Positions 52,833 through 61,345 are shown, numbered from the stretch's first letter. The stretch: 64,000 bases of DNA from Planctomycetota bacterium (GCA_027493525.1 JAOSKN010000002.1:786288-850287); one strand, 5' to 3'. Notes: generated by a model from the letters alone, not told the origin. Numbers and translations: made by a program.

Positions 52833-54389
52833 TCAAAAACTCAACCGCAGCATCAGGAACAGGTTCCGCGATGCGTCGTGGCCCCCGTTGCCGCTCTTTT
52901 CGAAGAGCCGGCCGGGCATAAAGAAGAACCCGCCGCCGCTCAGGGACACGTTCTCGTTGAAGCGGTGCGTGATCTGCACGTCGAGTTCGTGGCCGGCCCA
53001 GCCGCCCGCGCGCCCGGTGGCGTCGCGCCGCAGCGGCATCCCGTTGGCGCCCTGGTACAGCGCGTCGCGCTCCTGGAAGAGCCGGAAGCGGTGGAAGTCC
53101 ACCGCGACGAGCCCGCCCTGCCAGACCCGCGCTTCCAGCTTCGCCGCGAACTGGTTGAGGTTTCGCCCGTCCACGGCCAGCAGCTTGCCGGTGTGCTCGA
53201 AGGGATCCCCGAAAAGGATGTCGAAGGTCTCCTGCACGCCATCGACGGGGCTGCGGTCGCCGCTGGCGAGGGTCTGTTTGACGGCCAGCCGCACGCGGCG
53301 CCAGCCGAGCGGGAAGGTGTAGCCCAGTTCGGCCGTGCCCAGCCACGCGCGCACGGGGTCGCCGCCGCGCGAGCCGAACTGGCCCATGGCCTCCACGCGG
53401 TAATCCCAGCGGCCGAAGAAGGGCGCGCTGGCCAGGCCGCCCAACGTGCCCAGGTGCTCGGGGCCGTGTCCGTTGTGCTCGCTGTTGAAGCGCGTCTCCT
53501 CGTCGCCGCGGTAATACGCGTAGGCTTCCATGCGGTGCCGCGCGGGCGCATCGAGGAACTTCAGGTTCGCGCCGGCGAGGTTCGTGTGCGGGGCCGGCGC
53601 GTCGGGATTGCGATGGTCGAAGGCCACGGGCCGGCCGGCGAAGAAGTCGATCTCGAAGGCCTCGGGGCGCCAGGTCACGCGCGCCAGGTCGAAGCTCTGG
53701 CCGGTGTTGAACCAGTCGCGGTCCCCGAAGAGGACCTCGGTCCCGTAAAAAAGTTCCTGCCGCCCCAGCCGGATGCGCAGCGCAGGCATGTCGGCGATGT
53801 CCTTCAGCAGCGAGAACTCAAGGTAGCCCTGGTACAGGTCGAGCGCGTCCTCGTTGGGATTCGTTCCCGGCAGGCGGTCGCGCCAGAACTCGTGCGCGTC
53901 CTGGGCCTCGACGAAGACCTTGAAGAGGTCGTCCTTCGCGAAGGCCGCGTTGAGCCGGGTGCGCTCAAGCAGGGAGAAATCCTCGTCGTTCCCGCCGAAG
54001 TCGAAGTCGCGGCGGTTGTCGAGGGCCTGCGCGCGGAGCTGCGTCGAGCCGCCCAGCGTGAACGTCCAGCCGCCGCCGAGGGGCCGCTGCTTGACGGCGG
54101 TGGCCGCTTCGCTGAAGGGGCTCGAGGGCAGATCCACCTTGTCGGTGTAGGTTTTCTCCTCGGCGGCCAGGCGGCCCAGGCCGAGGCAGGCGGCGAGCGC
54201 CAGCGCGCTCAGTACCGCGCCGCAGAAGTAACTGGCCCAATGCGCCGGGGATTTTGACCCGGATCGAGGCGCGCCGAGGGAGCATATCGGGACGAAGATC
54301 TGTGACCGAGACGCAACGAAGAACCGGGCCAAAAGGCCCAAGCAGTGGGTCAGGAACTTCCGCGGCGCGGTACTCAGGACGGATTTCAC
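52833..54389 (-). CDS. Alginate-export-type outer-membrane porin
   Basis: 518 residues from GTG 54389. After about 45 unusual residues comes a hydrophobic signal-like segment (SYFCGAVLSALALAACLG) and then many alternating strands. LRIRLGRQELFYGTEVLFGDRDWFNTGQSFDLARVTWRPEAFEIDFFAGRPV resembles the alginate-export (PF13372-type) barrel, and SRNLFLMLRLSF ends with a terminal Phe, as in outer-membrane barrels. It starts on GTGA overlapping the kinase stop, so it is coupled to the kinase. Substrate unknown. The N-terminal 45 residues may be untranslated if a later start is used. Confidence 0.82.
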   Translation of the reverse strand: MKSVLSTAPRKFLTHCLGLLARFFVASRSQIFVPICSLGAPRSGSKSPAHWASYFCGAVLSALALAACLGLGRLAAEEKTYTDKVDLPSSPFSEAATAVKQRPLGGGWTFTLGGSTQLRAQALDNRRDFDFGGNDEDFSLLERTRLNAAFAKDDLFKVFVEAQDAHEFWRDRLPGTNPNEDALDLYQGYLEFSLLKDIADMPALRIRLGRQELFYGTEVLFGDRDWFNTGQSFDLARVTWRPEAFEIDFFAGRPVAFDHRNPDAPAPHTNLAGANLKFLDAPARHRMEAYAYYRGDEETRFNSEHNGHGPEHLGTLGGLASAPFFGRWDYRVEAMGQFGSRGGDPVRAWLGTAELGYTFPLGWRRVRLAVKQTLASGDRSPVDGVQETFDILFGDPFEHTGKLLAVDGRNLNQFAAKLEARVWQGGLVAVDFHRFRLFQERDALYQGANGMPLRRDATGRAGGWAGHELDVQITHRFNENVSLSGGGFFFMPGRLFEKSGNGGHDASRNLFLMLRLSF

Positions 54390-56236
54390 GGCGCCGCTTC
54401 CCGCTGCGGCGGAGTCAGCCGCACATTGCGGAAGAGCCCGCCGCCGTTGTGGACGGCCAGGCGCAGCGAGATCGATTTGGGCCGGTTCCAGGGCTTCAGG
54501 CGATAGACTTCCTTGCGGTCGATACGGAAGGTCAGTTCGTCGGAGCCCAGGTCCACCGCCAGCGCGGGCCAGTCCTCGAGGTTCGGCGCCGGCTGGCTGA
54601 AGAGCGCCCCGCCCACCGGATCCAGCGTGGCCGACTCGCGCCGCTGGATGGTAGAGATGGGCTTCGAATGCTTGGGATACGCGAAGCCAAAAGCGATCAG
54701 GCCGCCGCGGCTATCGGGGAGCTGGATCTCGATGGCGTCGGCGAAAACGGGCACGGTCATCTCGAGGGTCAGGGTGGCCCGCTCGGCGGGAAGTTCCTGC
54801 TCGGCGAGCTGCCAGCCCTGGCCGGGGTCGAAACCCAGCGCGCCGAGTTCGTTGTTGAAAATCAGCTTCGACGCGCCGGTGAACGACCAGCCCTGCGGCG
54901 AACGGTTCACGATCAGCTCGCGCAAGCCCTTAAGCGCCGGGATGGTCTCGGCCGGTGCGTCGGGCTTCACCGGCGTGGGCGTGGCGACCTTCACCGGCGG
55001 GTTAGCTTCGGGCGAAGAGCCCCTGGCGAAGAACAGGATGGCCAGGCCGGCCGCGACCGCGAGCCCCAGCAGCGCGGGCATCCACTTCGAGCCGCCGCCC
55101 GCGCGGGCGGCCTTGGCCAAATCGTGCGCCTGAACGATCCTCTTCGCGGCCGTTGCGCTCTCGCCCAATTCGGCGCGGGTCTTTTCGGACAACTCCACGC
55201 AGGACGCGTCGTTGGGCAGCGGCTTGGCCCGCAGCGGCCGGCCGGCCAGCATGGACTCGAGATCCTGCATCAGGGCCGCGTAGCTTTCGTACCGATCCTC
55301 GCGGCGGCGGGCGGTCATCTTGTGGATCAGCAGGCACGCCCCGGGCGGCAGGTCCGGGTTCGACTCGCGCGGATCGGGCAGGCGCTGGGTGAGCTTCCGC
55401 GCGAGCACGCCGCCGACGGTGCTGGCGTCGTACGGGCGCTGCCCGGTGAGGGCGTGAAGCAGCGTGCAGCCGAGCGCGAAGAGGTCGGTGCGGAAGTCCA
55501 AATCCTTCTCGCCCAGGGTCTGCTCCGGCGACATGTAGTGCGGGCTGCCCATGATGCTGCCCTGCTGCGTGATCTGCGTCTGCTCGCTCTCGCTCACGCT
55601 GGAGCCCAGGCCGAGGTCGGCGATCTTCACGATGTAGGGGCTGGGTCCGAGGATCGCCGTGCCGGCGTTGACCTGTTTCGCCAGGAGCAGGTTCTCGGGC
55701 TTCACGTCGCGGTGGATCACGCCGCTGGCGTGCGCGTGGTCCAGGCCCTGAACGGTCTGTTTGAGCAGGTACAGGGCCTCGTTGAGCGGCAGCGTCCCCT
55801 TTTCCTTGATCAGGCCGGCCAGCGAGCAGCCGTCCACGTACTCCATGACCACGTAGCGCAGGCCTTCGTGCTGGCTCATGTCGAAGCAGGCGATGACGTT
55901 GGGATGCTGGATCTGGGCCAGGAGTTTGCCTTCGCGGTCCAGGCGGGCGAGGTACTGGCGGTCCTTGGCCAGATGCGCGGGCAGGACCTTCACGGCGACG
56001 ACGCGATTGAGCGAGCGCTGGCGCGCTCGATAGACGGCGCCCATGCCGCCTTCGCCCAGTTTGGCCTCCACCTGCAAACCCGGCAGCGAAGCCAGCGCGC
56101 GCTCGATCCTGGCGCCGTCGTCCGGGGCGGGGGCGTCGATAAACGAGTCGGCCTTCGGCCTGCCCGAAGCCGGCATCGGCAGCGTCTCGCCCGAGGCGCT
56201 GTCGTCCGCCGGGCCGGGGGCGTCCGCGTCGCTCAT
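54386..56236 (-). CDS. Hanks-type Ser/Thr kinase with transmembrane helix and lectin-like tail
   Basis: 616 residues. Kinase domain about 55-330: GEGGMGAVY, VAVK (Lys83), HRDVKPEN (Asp177), DLG in place of DFG (Asp207), with a short insert before it. Transmembrane helix about 385-404. The extracytoplasmic part (about 440-610) has a jelly-roll pattern resembling LamG/DUF1080-like domains (SFTGASKLIFNNELGALGFD ... LEDWPALAVDLGSDELTFRIDRKEVYRL), a possible ligand-binding head. It begins on ATGA overlapping the redoxin stop and ends on GTGA overlapping the porin start. All catalytic residues are present. Confidence 0.9.
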   Translation of the reverse strand: MSDADAPGPADDSASGETLPMPASGRPKADSFIDAPAPDDGARIERALASLPGLQVEAKLGEGGMGAVYRARQRSLNRVVAVKVLPAHLAKDRQYLARLDREGKLLAQIQHPNVIACFDMSQHEGLRYVVMEYVDGCSLAGLIKEKGTLPLNEALYLLKQTVQGLDHAHASGVIHRDVKPENLLLAKQVNAGTAILGPSPYIVKIADLGLGSSVSESEQTQITQQGSIMGSPHYMSPEQTLGEKDLDFRTDLFALGCTLLHALTGQRPYDASTVGGVLARKLTQRLPDPRESNPDLPPGACLLIHKMTARRREDRYESYAALMQDLESMLAGRPLRAKPLPNDASCVELSEKTRAELGESATAAKRIVQAHDLAKAARAGGGSKWMPALLGLAVAAGLAILFFARGSSPEANPPVKVATPTPVKPDAPAETIPALKGLRELIVNRSPQGWSFTGASKLIFNNELGALGFDPGQGWQLAEQELPAERATLTLEMTVPVFADAIEIQLPDSRGGLIAFGFAYPKHSKPISTIQRRESATLDPVGGALFSQPAPNLEDWPALAVDLGSDELTFRIDRKEVYRLKPWNRPKSISLRLAVHNGGGLFRNVRLTPPQREAAP

Positions 56237-57219
56237 GGCGCCTGCGCGGCCTGCTCCAGTTCTTTCAGCATCTCCTCGACCTTGGGCCGGTCGTGGATCG
56301 TGCGGCCGACCTTCTGGTAGCGCACGACGCCCTGGCGGTCGATGAGGTAGGTCGTGGGATGCGCGAGGTCGCCGGAGATGCCCAGCAGCTTCGCGGCGGC
56401 CACGTCCGCGTCCAGCAGGACCTGGAACGGCAGGCGGAAGCGCGGATCGTCGAGCTTCTGGAAGTTCTTCACGCTGTCCACGAAGGTCTGGATGTAGCGC
56501 TCCGGGCCCGGGAAGACCACGAAGACCTCCGCGCCGGCCGCGTGAAACTTTTCGACCGACTTCGCCAGCTCGGTCGTCTGCTGCGTGCAGTAAATGCAGA
56601 CCCCGCCGCTGTAGTAGCCCTTCATGAAGACCAGCACGATGGACTTCTTGCCGGCATAGGAGGAAAGGTCCGCGAGTTTCCCCTCGGAGTCCACGAACTT
56701 GGCCATCGGGAAGGGCTTTCCGACCAGCGCCTGCGGCAGGTTCGAGACGCCCGGCCCCGGCTGCGCGGGGATCTGGGCGGCCGTCTTCGCCCGCTCGGCC
56801 TGGAGTTGCGAGGCTTCCAGTTGCTCCTGGAGCTTCTGCGTCTGCCGGCCCAGTTCCTCGATGCGCCGCTGCAGCTTGGCCTGAAGTTCCGGATCGGCGG
56901 CCGGCGGCGGGGTCGTCTCGGACGGCTTGGGCTGCTGGGCGAGCTTGGCCTCCAGCGCGGCCACCTGGGCGGCAAGCTGCTCCTGCCGCCGCAGCAGGGC
57001 CTGCATCGCCTCGAGGTCGCTGCGCTGCTCGGCGCTGGCCTGCATCTGCGACTGCTTGACGGCGCCGTCGGCCTGCGCCTTGAGCGCCGCCTGCTCGCCG
57101 CGCATGCGAGCCAGCTCCTCACGCACGGCGCGCCGTTCCGGGGTCTGGCAGCCCGGCAGGACCAGAACGGCCAGCGCGGCCAGCCCGATTGCGAATCGCG
57201 TGGGTATTGGGCGGTGCAT
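56233..57219 (-). CDS. Lipoprotein with coiled coil and peroxiredoxin-like domain
   Basis: 328 residues. The lipobox LPGC (Cys24) makes it a lipid-anchored protein. Residues about 30-150 form a Gln/Ala-rich coiled coil. The redoxin domain starts at about 158 and has the redox pair CIYC (Cys208, Cys211) in FMKGYYSGGVCIYCTQQ, like the thiol site of peroxiredoxin-like or AhpC/TSA proteins. DLAHPTTYLIDRQGVVRY is the usual C-terminal strand of the family. It is the first gene of the redoxin-kinase-porin operon. The coiled coil could make it a trimer or hold it to the envelope. Confidence 0.85.
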   Translation of the reverse strand: MHRPIPTRFAIGLAALAVLVLPGCQTPERRAVREELARMRGEQAALKAQADGAVKQSQMQASAEQRSDLEAMQALLRRQEQLAAQVAALEAKLAQQPKPSETTPPPAADPELQAKLQRRIEELGRQTQKLQEQLEASQLQAERAKTAAQIPAQPGPGVSNLPQALVGKPFPMAKFVDSEGKLADLSSYAGKKSIVLVFMKGYYSGGVCIYCTQQTTELAKSVEKFHAAGAEVFVVFPGPERYIQTFVDSVKNFQKLDDPRFRLPFQVLLDADVAAAKLLGISGDLAHPTTYLIDRQGVVRYQKVGRTIHDRPKVEEMLKELEQAAQAP

Positions 57220-57295
57220 AGGACCTGACGGTGCCCCGATTGGACGCGGGAATGGATGCCGGGGAGTATACGCTTTGCCCCGCCCGCGGGGTACT

Positions 57296-58504
57296 CTATT
57301 TGCCGCCCGGGTAGGTTCGGTAATCGGTCAAATCCACCGTGCGCCCGGTCGGCGCGCCGCCGGCGCAGACCTCGCTGGGCAGCCGATTCTGACGATAGGC
57401 TTCCTGAAGCGCCTCGCCCAGGCCCGTGACCCAGGTGAGCTTGCCGTCGCTTTCGTCCAGGTTCACCAACTCGGCGGGGAAGGGCGCGATACCGGGCATC
57501 GAATCCTGCATGCCGTTGACCGCCAGCGTCTGCGCCATGGCGGCCTCGACCGGGCAGAGCACGGCCTGCCGCCCGCGCGCGGCCTCCACCGAAAGCCAGA
57601 GCTTGCGCCCTTGCTCGGCGTTGGGGTCCCCGTAGTCGTGAACCGTCCCGTCGGCGAAGCTCGCGCGCAACGTGGGGCCTTCCATGCCCAGCGCCGCCGT
57701 GCCGTCCTCGAATTTGTACTCAAAGAGCGGTCCGACGCTCTGCTTTACCGCGTGGGAGCCGAAGTAGAGGACCTCCGCGCCCGAGGACGCGGCGAAGCGC
57801 GCGGCGGCGGTGTCGAAGTTCTCGATGGCGTTGGCGCGCCCGAGTTCGGCCTGCGCGCGCACCGGAAGGGCGCTGGAGTCCGGGGCGTCGCCCAGGCAGT
57901 AGAACATGTTATGGAGGTAATGCGCGGTGGCGTTGTTGGCGGGGCTGTCGAGGACCCATGCGCCGGCGTCGGTCTTCAGGCGCCCGGCCCAGCGGTTCCG
58001 CGCGTAGTAGTCGTGCTTGCGCGGCCAGAGCACCAGGCACTTCAGCCGCACGGGCGCGCCGAAGCGCCCGCTCCGCACGTCGCGCTTGAAGGCCTGGATC
58101 GCGTGGCTGTACGACCACTGGTAGCCGATCGCGACGAACTTCCCCGCCGCCTCGCGCGCCGCCTGCAACTCCAGCGCCTCCTGGATCGTCGCGCACATGG
58201 GTTTCTCCGCGAGCACGTGGCTGCCGCGCGCAAGCGCCGCCTGGGCCATGGGCACGTGGAGGTGGATGCCCGTCGCGATCACCGTGAGGTCCGCGCCCTC
58301 GCCCCGCGCGTGGAACTCGTCCAGCGACGCGAAGCGCGGCACGCCGCGGGCCTCGAGCTCCTTCAGGCGCGAGCAGCGCCGCGGATCGGGGTCGATGGCC
58401 GCGACCCATTTCACGTCCTGCTCAGCCGCGTGGTCGAGCAGTTCCTTCACGTAGAAGTTGCCGTAGCCGCCGATGCCGACGAGCGCGATGCGAAGGGTGG
58501 ACAT
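57296..58504 (-). CDS. Gfo/Idh/MocA oxidoreductase
   Basis: 402 residues. The Rossmann text LRIALVGIGGYGNFYVKELL has GXGXXG, ATGIHLHVPMAQAALARGSHVLAEKPM has the catalytic EKP Lys, and the DSPANNATAHYLHNMFYCLG part is the C-terminal domain. NAD(P)-dependent oxidoreductases of this family act on sugars and inositols. Unlike the gene at 37089, it is intact. The two are clearly different paralogues. Confidence 0.92.
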   Translation of the reverse strand: MSTLRIALVGIGGYGNFYVKELLDHAAEQDVKWVAAIDPDPRRCSRLKELEARGVPRFASLDEFHARGEGADLTVIATGIHLHVPMAQAALARGSHVLAEKPMCATIQEALELQAAREAAGKFVAIGYQWSYSHAIQAFKRDVRSGRFGAPVRLKCLVLWPRKHDYYARNRWAGRLKTDAGAWVLDSPANNATAHYLHNMFYCLGDAPDSSALPVRAQAELGRANAIENFDTAAARFAASSGAEVLYFGSHAVKQSVGPLFEYKFEDGTAALGMEGPTLRASFADGTVHDYGDPNAEQGRKLWLSVEAARGRQAVLCPVEAAMAQTLAVNGMQDSMPGIAPFPAELVNLDESDGKLTWVTGLGEALQEAYRQNRLPSEVCAGGAPTGRTVDLTDYRTYPGGK

Positions 58505-58624
58505 GAGGAATCCCCGCCAGTGAACGGTAAACGGCGATCGATTAACGGTAAAATCCTCGGCAGGGGCTTGATTGTCAAAACCCCGATGGGTCCAACGGAC
58601 TAAGCTAAGAGCTCTGTAGGACTT

Positions 58625-58951
58625 CTATCTCTGAAAGTAGTTCTCCCTAAAGTATTGAAGCGCACTAGCTGGCGAGTTTTGGTGTCCAGATTCAATAAGC
58701 CAATGCCCAAGCTTCTCACGCTGGCCCTGCAATCCAACAAGGTAATGTGAGATTGCGGCAATTCTGTAAGCCGACTGACGGTGTATTTCATCCTCGTCAA
58801 ATGTGTCCCCATATTCTTCGATAAAGGTTTTCATCAATGTCTTAGCACTTTCCTTATTGTAGCCAAAATACATGTGCAGAAAGTCTTTAGATATATCAAG
58901 GATTCTGCCTGTATCCTCATCAAGGTGACCCCATGCCGATTCTCCATTCAT
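58625..58951 (-). CDS. Small AT-rich hypothetical protein, immunity-like context
   Basis: 108 residues (MNGESAWGHLDEDTGRILDISKDFLHMYFGYNKESAKTLMKTFIEEYGDTFDEDEIHRQSAYRIAAISHYLVGLQ). Its base composition is visibly lower in GC than its surroundings. The ATG overlaps the stop of the preceding truncated frame by four bases. The acidic helical nature and the position behind a broken gene fit an immunity or antitoxin protein. This is an inference; no family recognised. Confidence 0.6.
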   Translation of the reverse strand: MNGESAWGHLDEDTGRILDISKDFLHMYFGYNKESAKTLMKTFIEEYGDTFDEDEIHRQSAYRIAAISHYLVGLQGQREKLGHWLIESGHQNSPASALQYFRENYFQR

Positions 58952-59110
58952 GGCCTAATCCCCACACTAAACGCTTCTGCTGCCTCTTGAGTATGGATGC
59001 CTACCTGGAACTTGTCTACCCACGGGAACACCTCCCCGCCTGAGGAGGCCCTTCTAAACATCGGTCCAGAAACAATATCAAAAGGATCGCCACCGTGCCT
59101 GAGGATAGTT
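58948..59110 (-). pseudogene. Truncated 3' end of a gene disrupted by the RAYT element
   Basis: The frame ends with LRHGGDPFDIVSGPMFRRASSGG ... VGIRP and TGA. Upstream of about 59110 it runs into the repeated end of the RAYT element (a 100-base block shared with 60279-60378), whose translation is unrelated. So the first part of the original gene is lost or displaced. The tail overlaps the downstream small gene as ATGA. A toxin/immunity pair with a decapitated toxin is one explanation. Confidence 0.5.
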
Positions 59111-60228
59111 GGGCTGGTGGCACTGTCACCCTTCGCCTCGCCTTGTACCTTCCAGGAATTGGTGCCACTGGCTGCGGCTGTAGGCAGCCAGTGCTTCGCC
59201 GTCCGGATCGTCTCGCAAGCGCTCGTCCCAATCGTCAACCTTTAATGGCTCTCCTTCTTGCGTTCCCAATTCCAACCACCGGTAACTCGACCAGCGCCAT
59301 AGCTCGGGCTCGCGCACAAGACCGCGTTCCACGGGATTGCGGTGGCAGTACGCGGCCTTGCCGATGGCCTTCTCCAAACTCCAGATGTTCTTGTCATGGC
59401 CTGGGCCTTCCTGCCAGAATCGGTAGCACCATTTGCCCGGGCGCTCCTGCACGAGGAGTTTGTGCAGCAACGTAGCGCGCTCGGCCTTCAAGCAGTTGAT
59501 CACGCGCTTGGCGGCGCTCTGCTTGAGCCCGTGCCGAAAGGCAACGAGATCGTAGACCGTCGTGCGCGGCTTCACCAGCAGGTGTACGTGTTCGGGCATG
59601 AAAACGTACGCCCACAGCGCGAAGTCGTGCTTGAGACAGGCCTGCGCGACCGCCTCGCCCAGCCAGACACGCCACCGGTCGTTGGTCAACAAAGGCAGAC
59701 GCCGATAGCAGGAAAAGGTCAGAAAGTGCGCATGCCCTGGGACGGCGTAGGTCCGCGAACGCTTGCGGTATGCGGGTTTGCGCTCCATGCCAAGGCACTC
59801 TACCGTGCACGCGGGCGCGTTCAACCCGGGGTGCGCGCCTCGCACTGGCTGCGGAGTACCGCAGCGCAGTGGCGCCAGATCACAAACCAACCTCAGTCAG
59901 TGCTACCCGCCGCCGCCGTCCCGCCGGCCTTCTTCCGCGCCGCGAACGTCCCGCCGGGACGCCGTGAAAATAGCCCAGCCCTTCAGGGCTGGGAGGTCAA
60001 GGCAGCGCCTGCGATCAAGTCCCGAAGGGACGGCTGAGGCGCGCGCGTGTGCTTCAGTCGTCCCTGCGGGACTGGGTTCGTAGTGCGGCGTTCATGGTCC
60101 CAGCCTTGAAAGGCTGGGCTATTTTCATCGCGTCCCTGGAGGACGCGGTGGCGGGCGAAACGGGAAGAACTGGAAGACGCGCGGGTGGGACGCCCACGCG
60201 AGCCGGCGGGGACGCCGGCGCTACGGCG
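59111..60228. mobile_element. REP-associated tyrosine transposase (RAYT) element, complete copy
   Basis: The element consists of a right end (59111-59210, identical to 60279-60378), the transposase gene and a left end (59826-60228, nearly identical to 60426-60830). The left end has nested inverted repeats: GAAAATAGCCCAGCC (59966) and its complement (60112), and inside them CCCAGCCC hairpins, the organisation of a REP doublet (REPIN). Exact insertion points are uncertain. Confidence 0.8.
59126..59788 (-). CDS. REP-associated tyrosine transposase (Y1 HUH family)
   Basis: 220 residues from ATG 59788. The N-terminus MERKPAYRKRSRTYAVPGHAHFLTFSCYRRLPLLTN is the standard RAYT opening. The HUH motif is MPEHVHLLVKP, and the catalytic Tyr lies in the later helix. 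This family nicks single-stranded DNA next to REP hairpins. The C-terminus, including the stop, lies inside the repeated 100-base right end. Confidence 0.88.
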   Translation of the reverse strand: MERKPAYRKRSRTYAVPGHAHFLTFSCYRRLPLLTNDRWRVWLGEAVAQACLKHDFALWAYVFMPEHVHLLVKPRTTVYDLVAFRHGLKQSAAKRVINCLKAERATLLHKLLVQERPGKWCYRFWQEGPGHDKNIWSLEKAIGKAAYCHRNPVERGLVREPELWRWSSYRWLELGTQEGEPLKVDDWDERLRDDPDGEALAAYSRSQWHQFLEGTRRGEG

Positions 60229-60278
60229 GCTGCGCCGACCCGAGGCACGCGGGCGGGCGGGATGCTCGCGATCCCGCC

Positions 60279-60830
60279 GGGCTGGTGGCACTGTCACCCT
60301 TCGCCTCGCCTTGTACCTTCCAGGAATTGGTGCCACTGGCTGCGGCTGTAGGCAGCCAGTGCTTCGCCGTCCGGATCGCGTGGCCCACTCAAGTTACTTC
60401 ATTCGGATCTACGTGCGAGTTGAATCCGGGGTGCGCGTCTCGCACTGGCTGCGGAGTACCGCAGCGCAGTGGCACCAGATCACAAACCAACCTCAGTCAG
60501 TGCTACCCGCCGCCGCCGTCCCGGCGGCCTTCGTCCGCGCCGCGAACGTCCCGCCGGGACGCCGTGAAAATAGCCCAGCCCTTCAGGGCTGGGAGGTCAA
60601 GGCAGCGCCTGAGGCCGAGTCCCGAAGGGACGGCTGAGGCGCGCGCGCGTGTGCTTCAGTCGTCCCTGCGGGACTGGGTTCGTGGTGCGACGCTCACGGT
60701 CCCAGCCTTGAAAGGCTGGGCTATTTTCGTCGCGTCCCTGGGGGACGCGGCGGCGGGCGAAACGGGAAGAACTGGAAGACGCGCGGGCGAGGCGCCCACG
60801 CGAGCCGGCGGGGACGCCGGCGCTACGGCG
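60279..60830. mobile_element. Non-autonomous RAYT derivative with the transposase deleted
   Basis: It has the same right end (60279-60378, 100 of 100 bases as at 59111) and the same left end (60426-60830), joined by only about 47 bases instead of the 615-base transposase body. Left-end differences are scattered substitutions, so the duplication is not brand-new. Confidence 0.8.
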
Positions 60831-60890
60831 ACTGTAATCGTCAATCCCCCGGCGTCCGGCCCCCGGTCCCCGGCCCCCGTTTCCGAAACT

Positions 60891-60918
60891 CGGAACCCGG
60901 AACTCGGAACCCGGAACT
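60891..60918. repeat. Heptamer tandem repeat (CGGAACY)4
   Basis: Four units CGGAACC/CGGAACT. A separate CCGGYCC heptamer stretch lies just upstream at about 60853-60880. Confidence 0.75.
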
Positions 60919-60964
60919 GGAGTTCTCTTCCCCATCTAGACCTCCGACCACTTTAGGGTAATGT

Positions 60965-60982
60965 TTGCTCCACGTGGAGCAA
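60965..60982. promoter_or_regulatory. parS-like palindrome, copy 1
   Basis: TTGCTCCACGTGGAGCAA is a perfect 18-base palindrome with the CACGTG centre of parS sites. It is followed by TTTTT and preceded by TTTAGGGT. Confidence 0.5.
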
Positions 60983-61029
60983 TTTTTCGGTATGTTAATT
61001 CCGAGTTCCGAAGACTATGTGGACCGCAT

Positions 61030-61050
61030 TCCTACTCTAACGCACAGCGT
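61030..61050 (+). repeat. Hairpin related to the 17.5-kb repeats, copy a
   Basis: GCAC-AGC-GTGC followed by AACATTTTGCAGGCTC, matching the stem, T-run and GGCTC of the 17464-17786 units with changes. Confidence 0.45.
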
Positions 61051-61118
61051 GCAACATTTTGCAGGCTCCAGAACCGGCTTCTTCCAAAACCGGAATCCGC
61101 TCCCTTCATTTTAGGGTT

Positions 61119-61144
61119 CCAATTGCTCCACGTGGAGCAATTGG
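61119..61144. promoter_or_regulatory. parS-like palindrome, copy 2
   Basis: A perfect 26-base palindrome whose half is CCAATTGCTCCAC. It shares the GCTCCACGTGGAGC core and the TTTTAGGGTT leader of copy 1. Confidence 0.5.
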
Positions 61145-61204
61145 CCGTTACGGCAGGTTTAAGGTGCTAGGTGCGAGAGAAAAGGAAGGAGGAACTAGTA
61201 GACG

Positions 61205-61231
61205 CGCAGCGTGCAACTTTTTGCAGGGCTC
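61205..61231 (+). repeat. Hairpin related to the 17.5-kb repeats, copy b
   Basis: GCGC-AGC-GTGC followed by AACTTTTTGCAGGGCTC; the left arm is changed by one base. Confidence 0.4.
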
Positions 61232-61240
61232 TGAGTGGGC

Positions 61241-61297
61241 GGGCGAGACGCCCGCGATACAGCCGGCCGGAGGCCGACGCTACACCCGGAGTTCGGC
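61241..61297. repeat. GGGCGAGACGCCC repeat, copy 1
   Basis: 57-base repeat beginning GGGCGAGACGCCCGCGATAC and ending TACACCCGGAGTTCGGC. It recurs at 61420. The word CCGGCGG...CCGGCG also appears in both RAYT left ends, near 60200 and 60800. Confidence 0.7.
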
Positions 61298-61322
61298 TCC
61301 CGGTTCCCGCCCCCCGCTTCCC

Positions 61323-61345
61323 GCACCACGGTGCATCTTTTTTAG
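61323..61345 (+). repeat. Hairpin related to the 17.5-kb repeats, copy c
   Basis: GCAC-CACG-GTGC followed by ATCTTTTTT and AGCCTCTG. This copy has the same loop and T-run as unit 1 at 17464. Confidence 0.6.
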
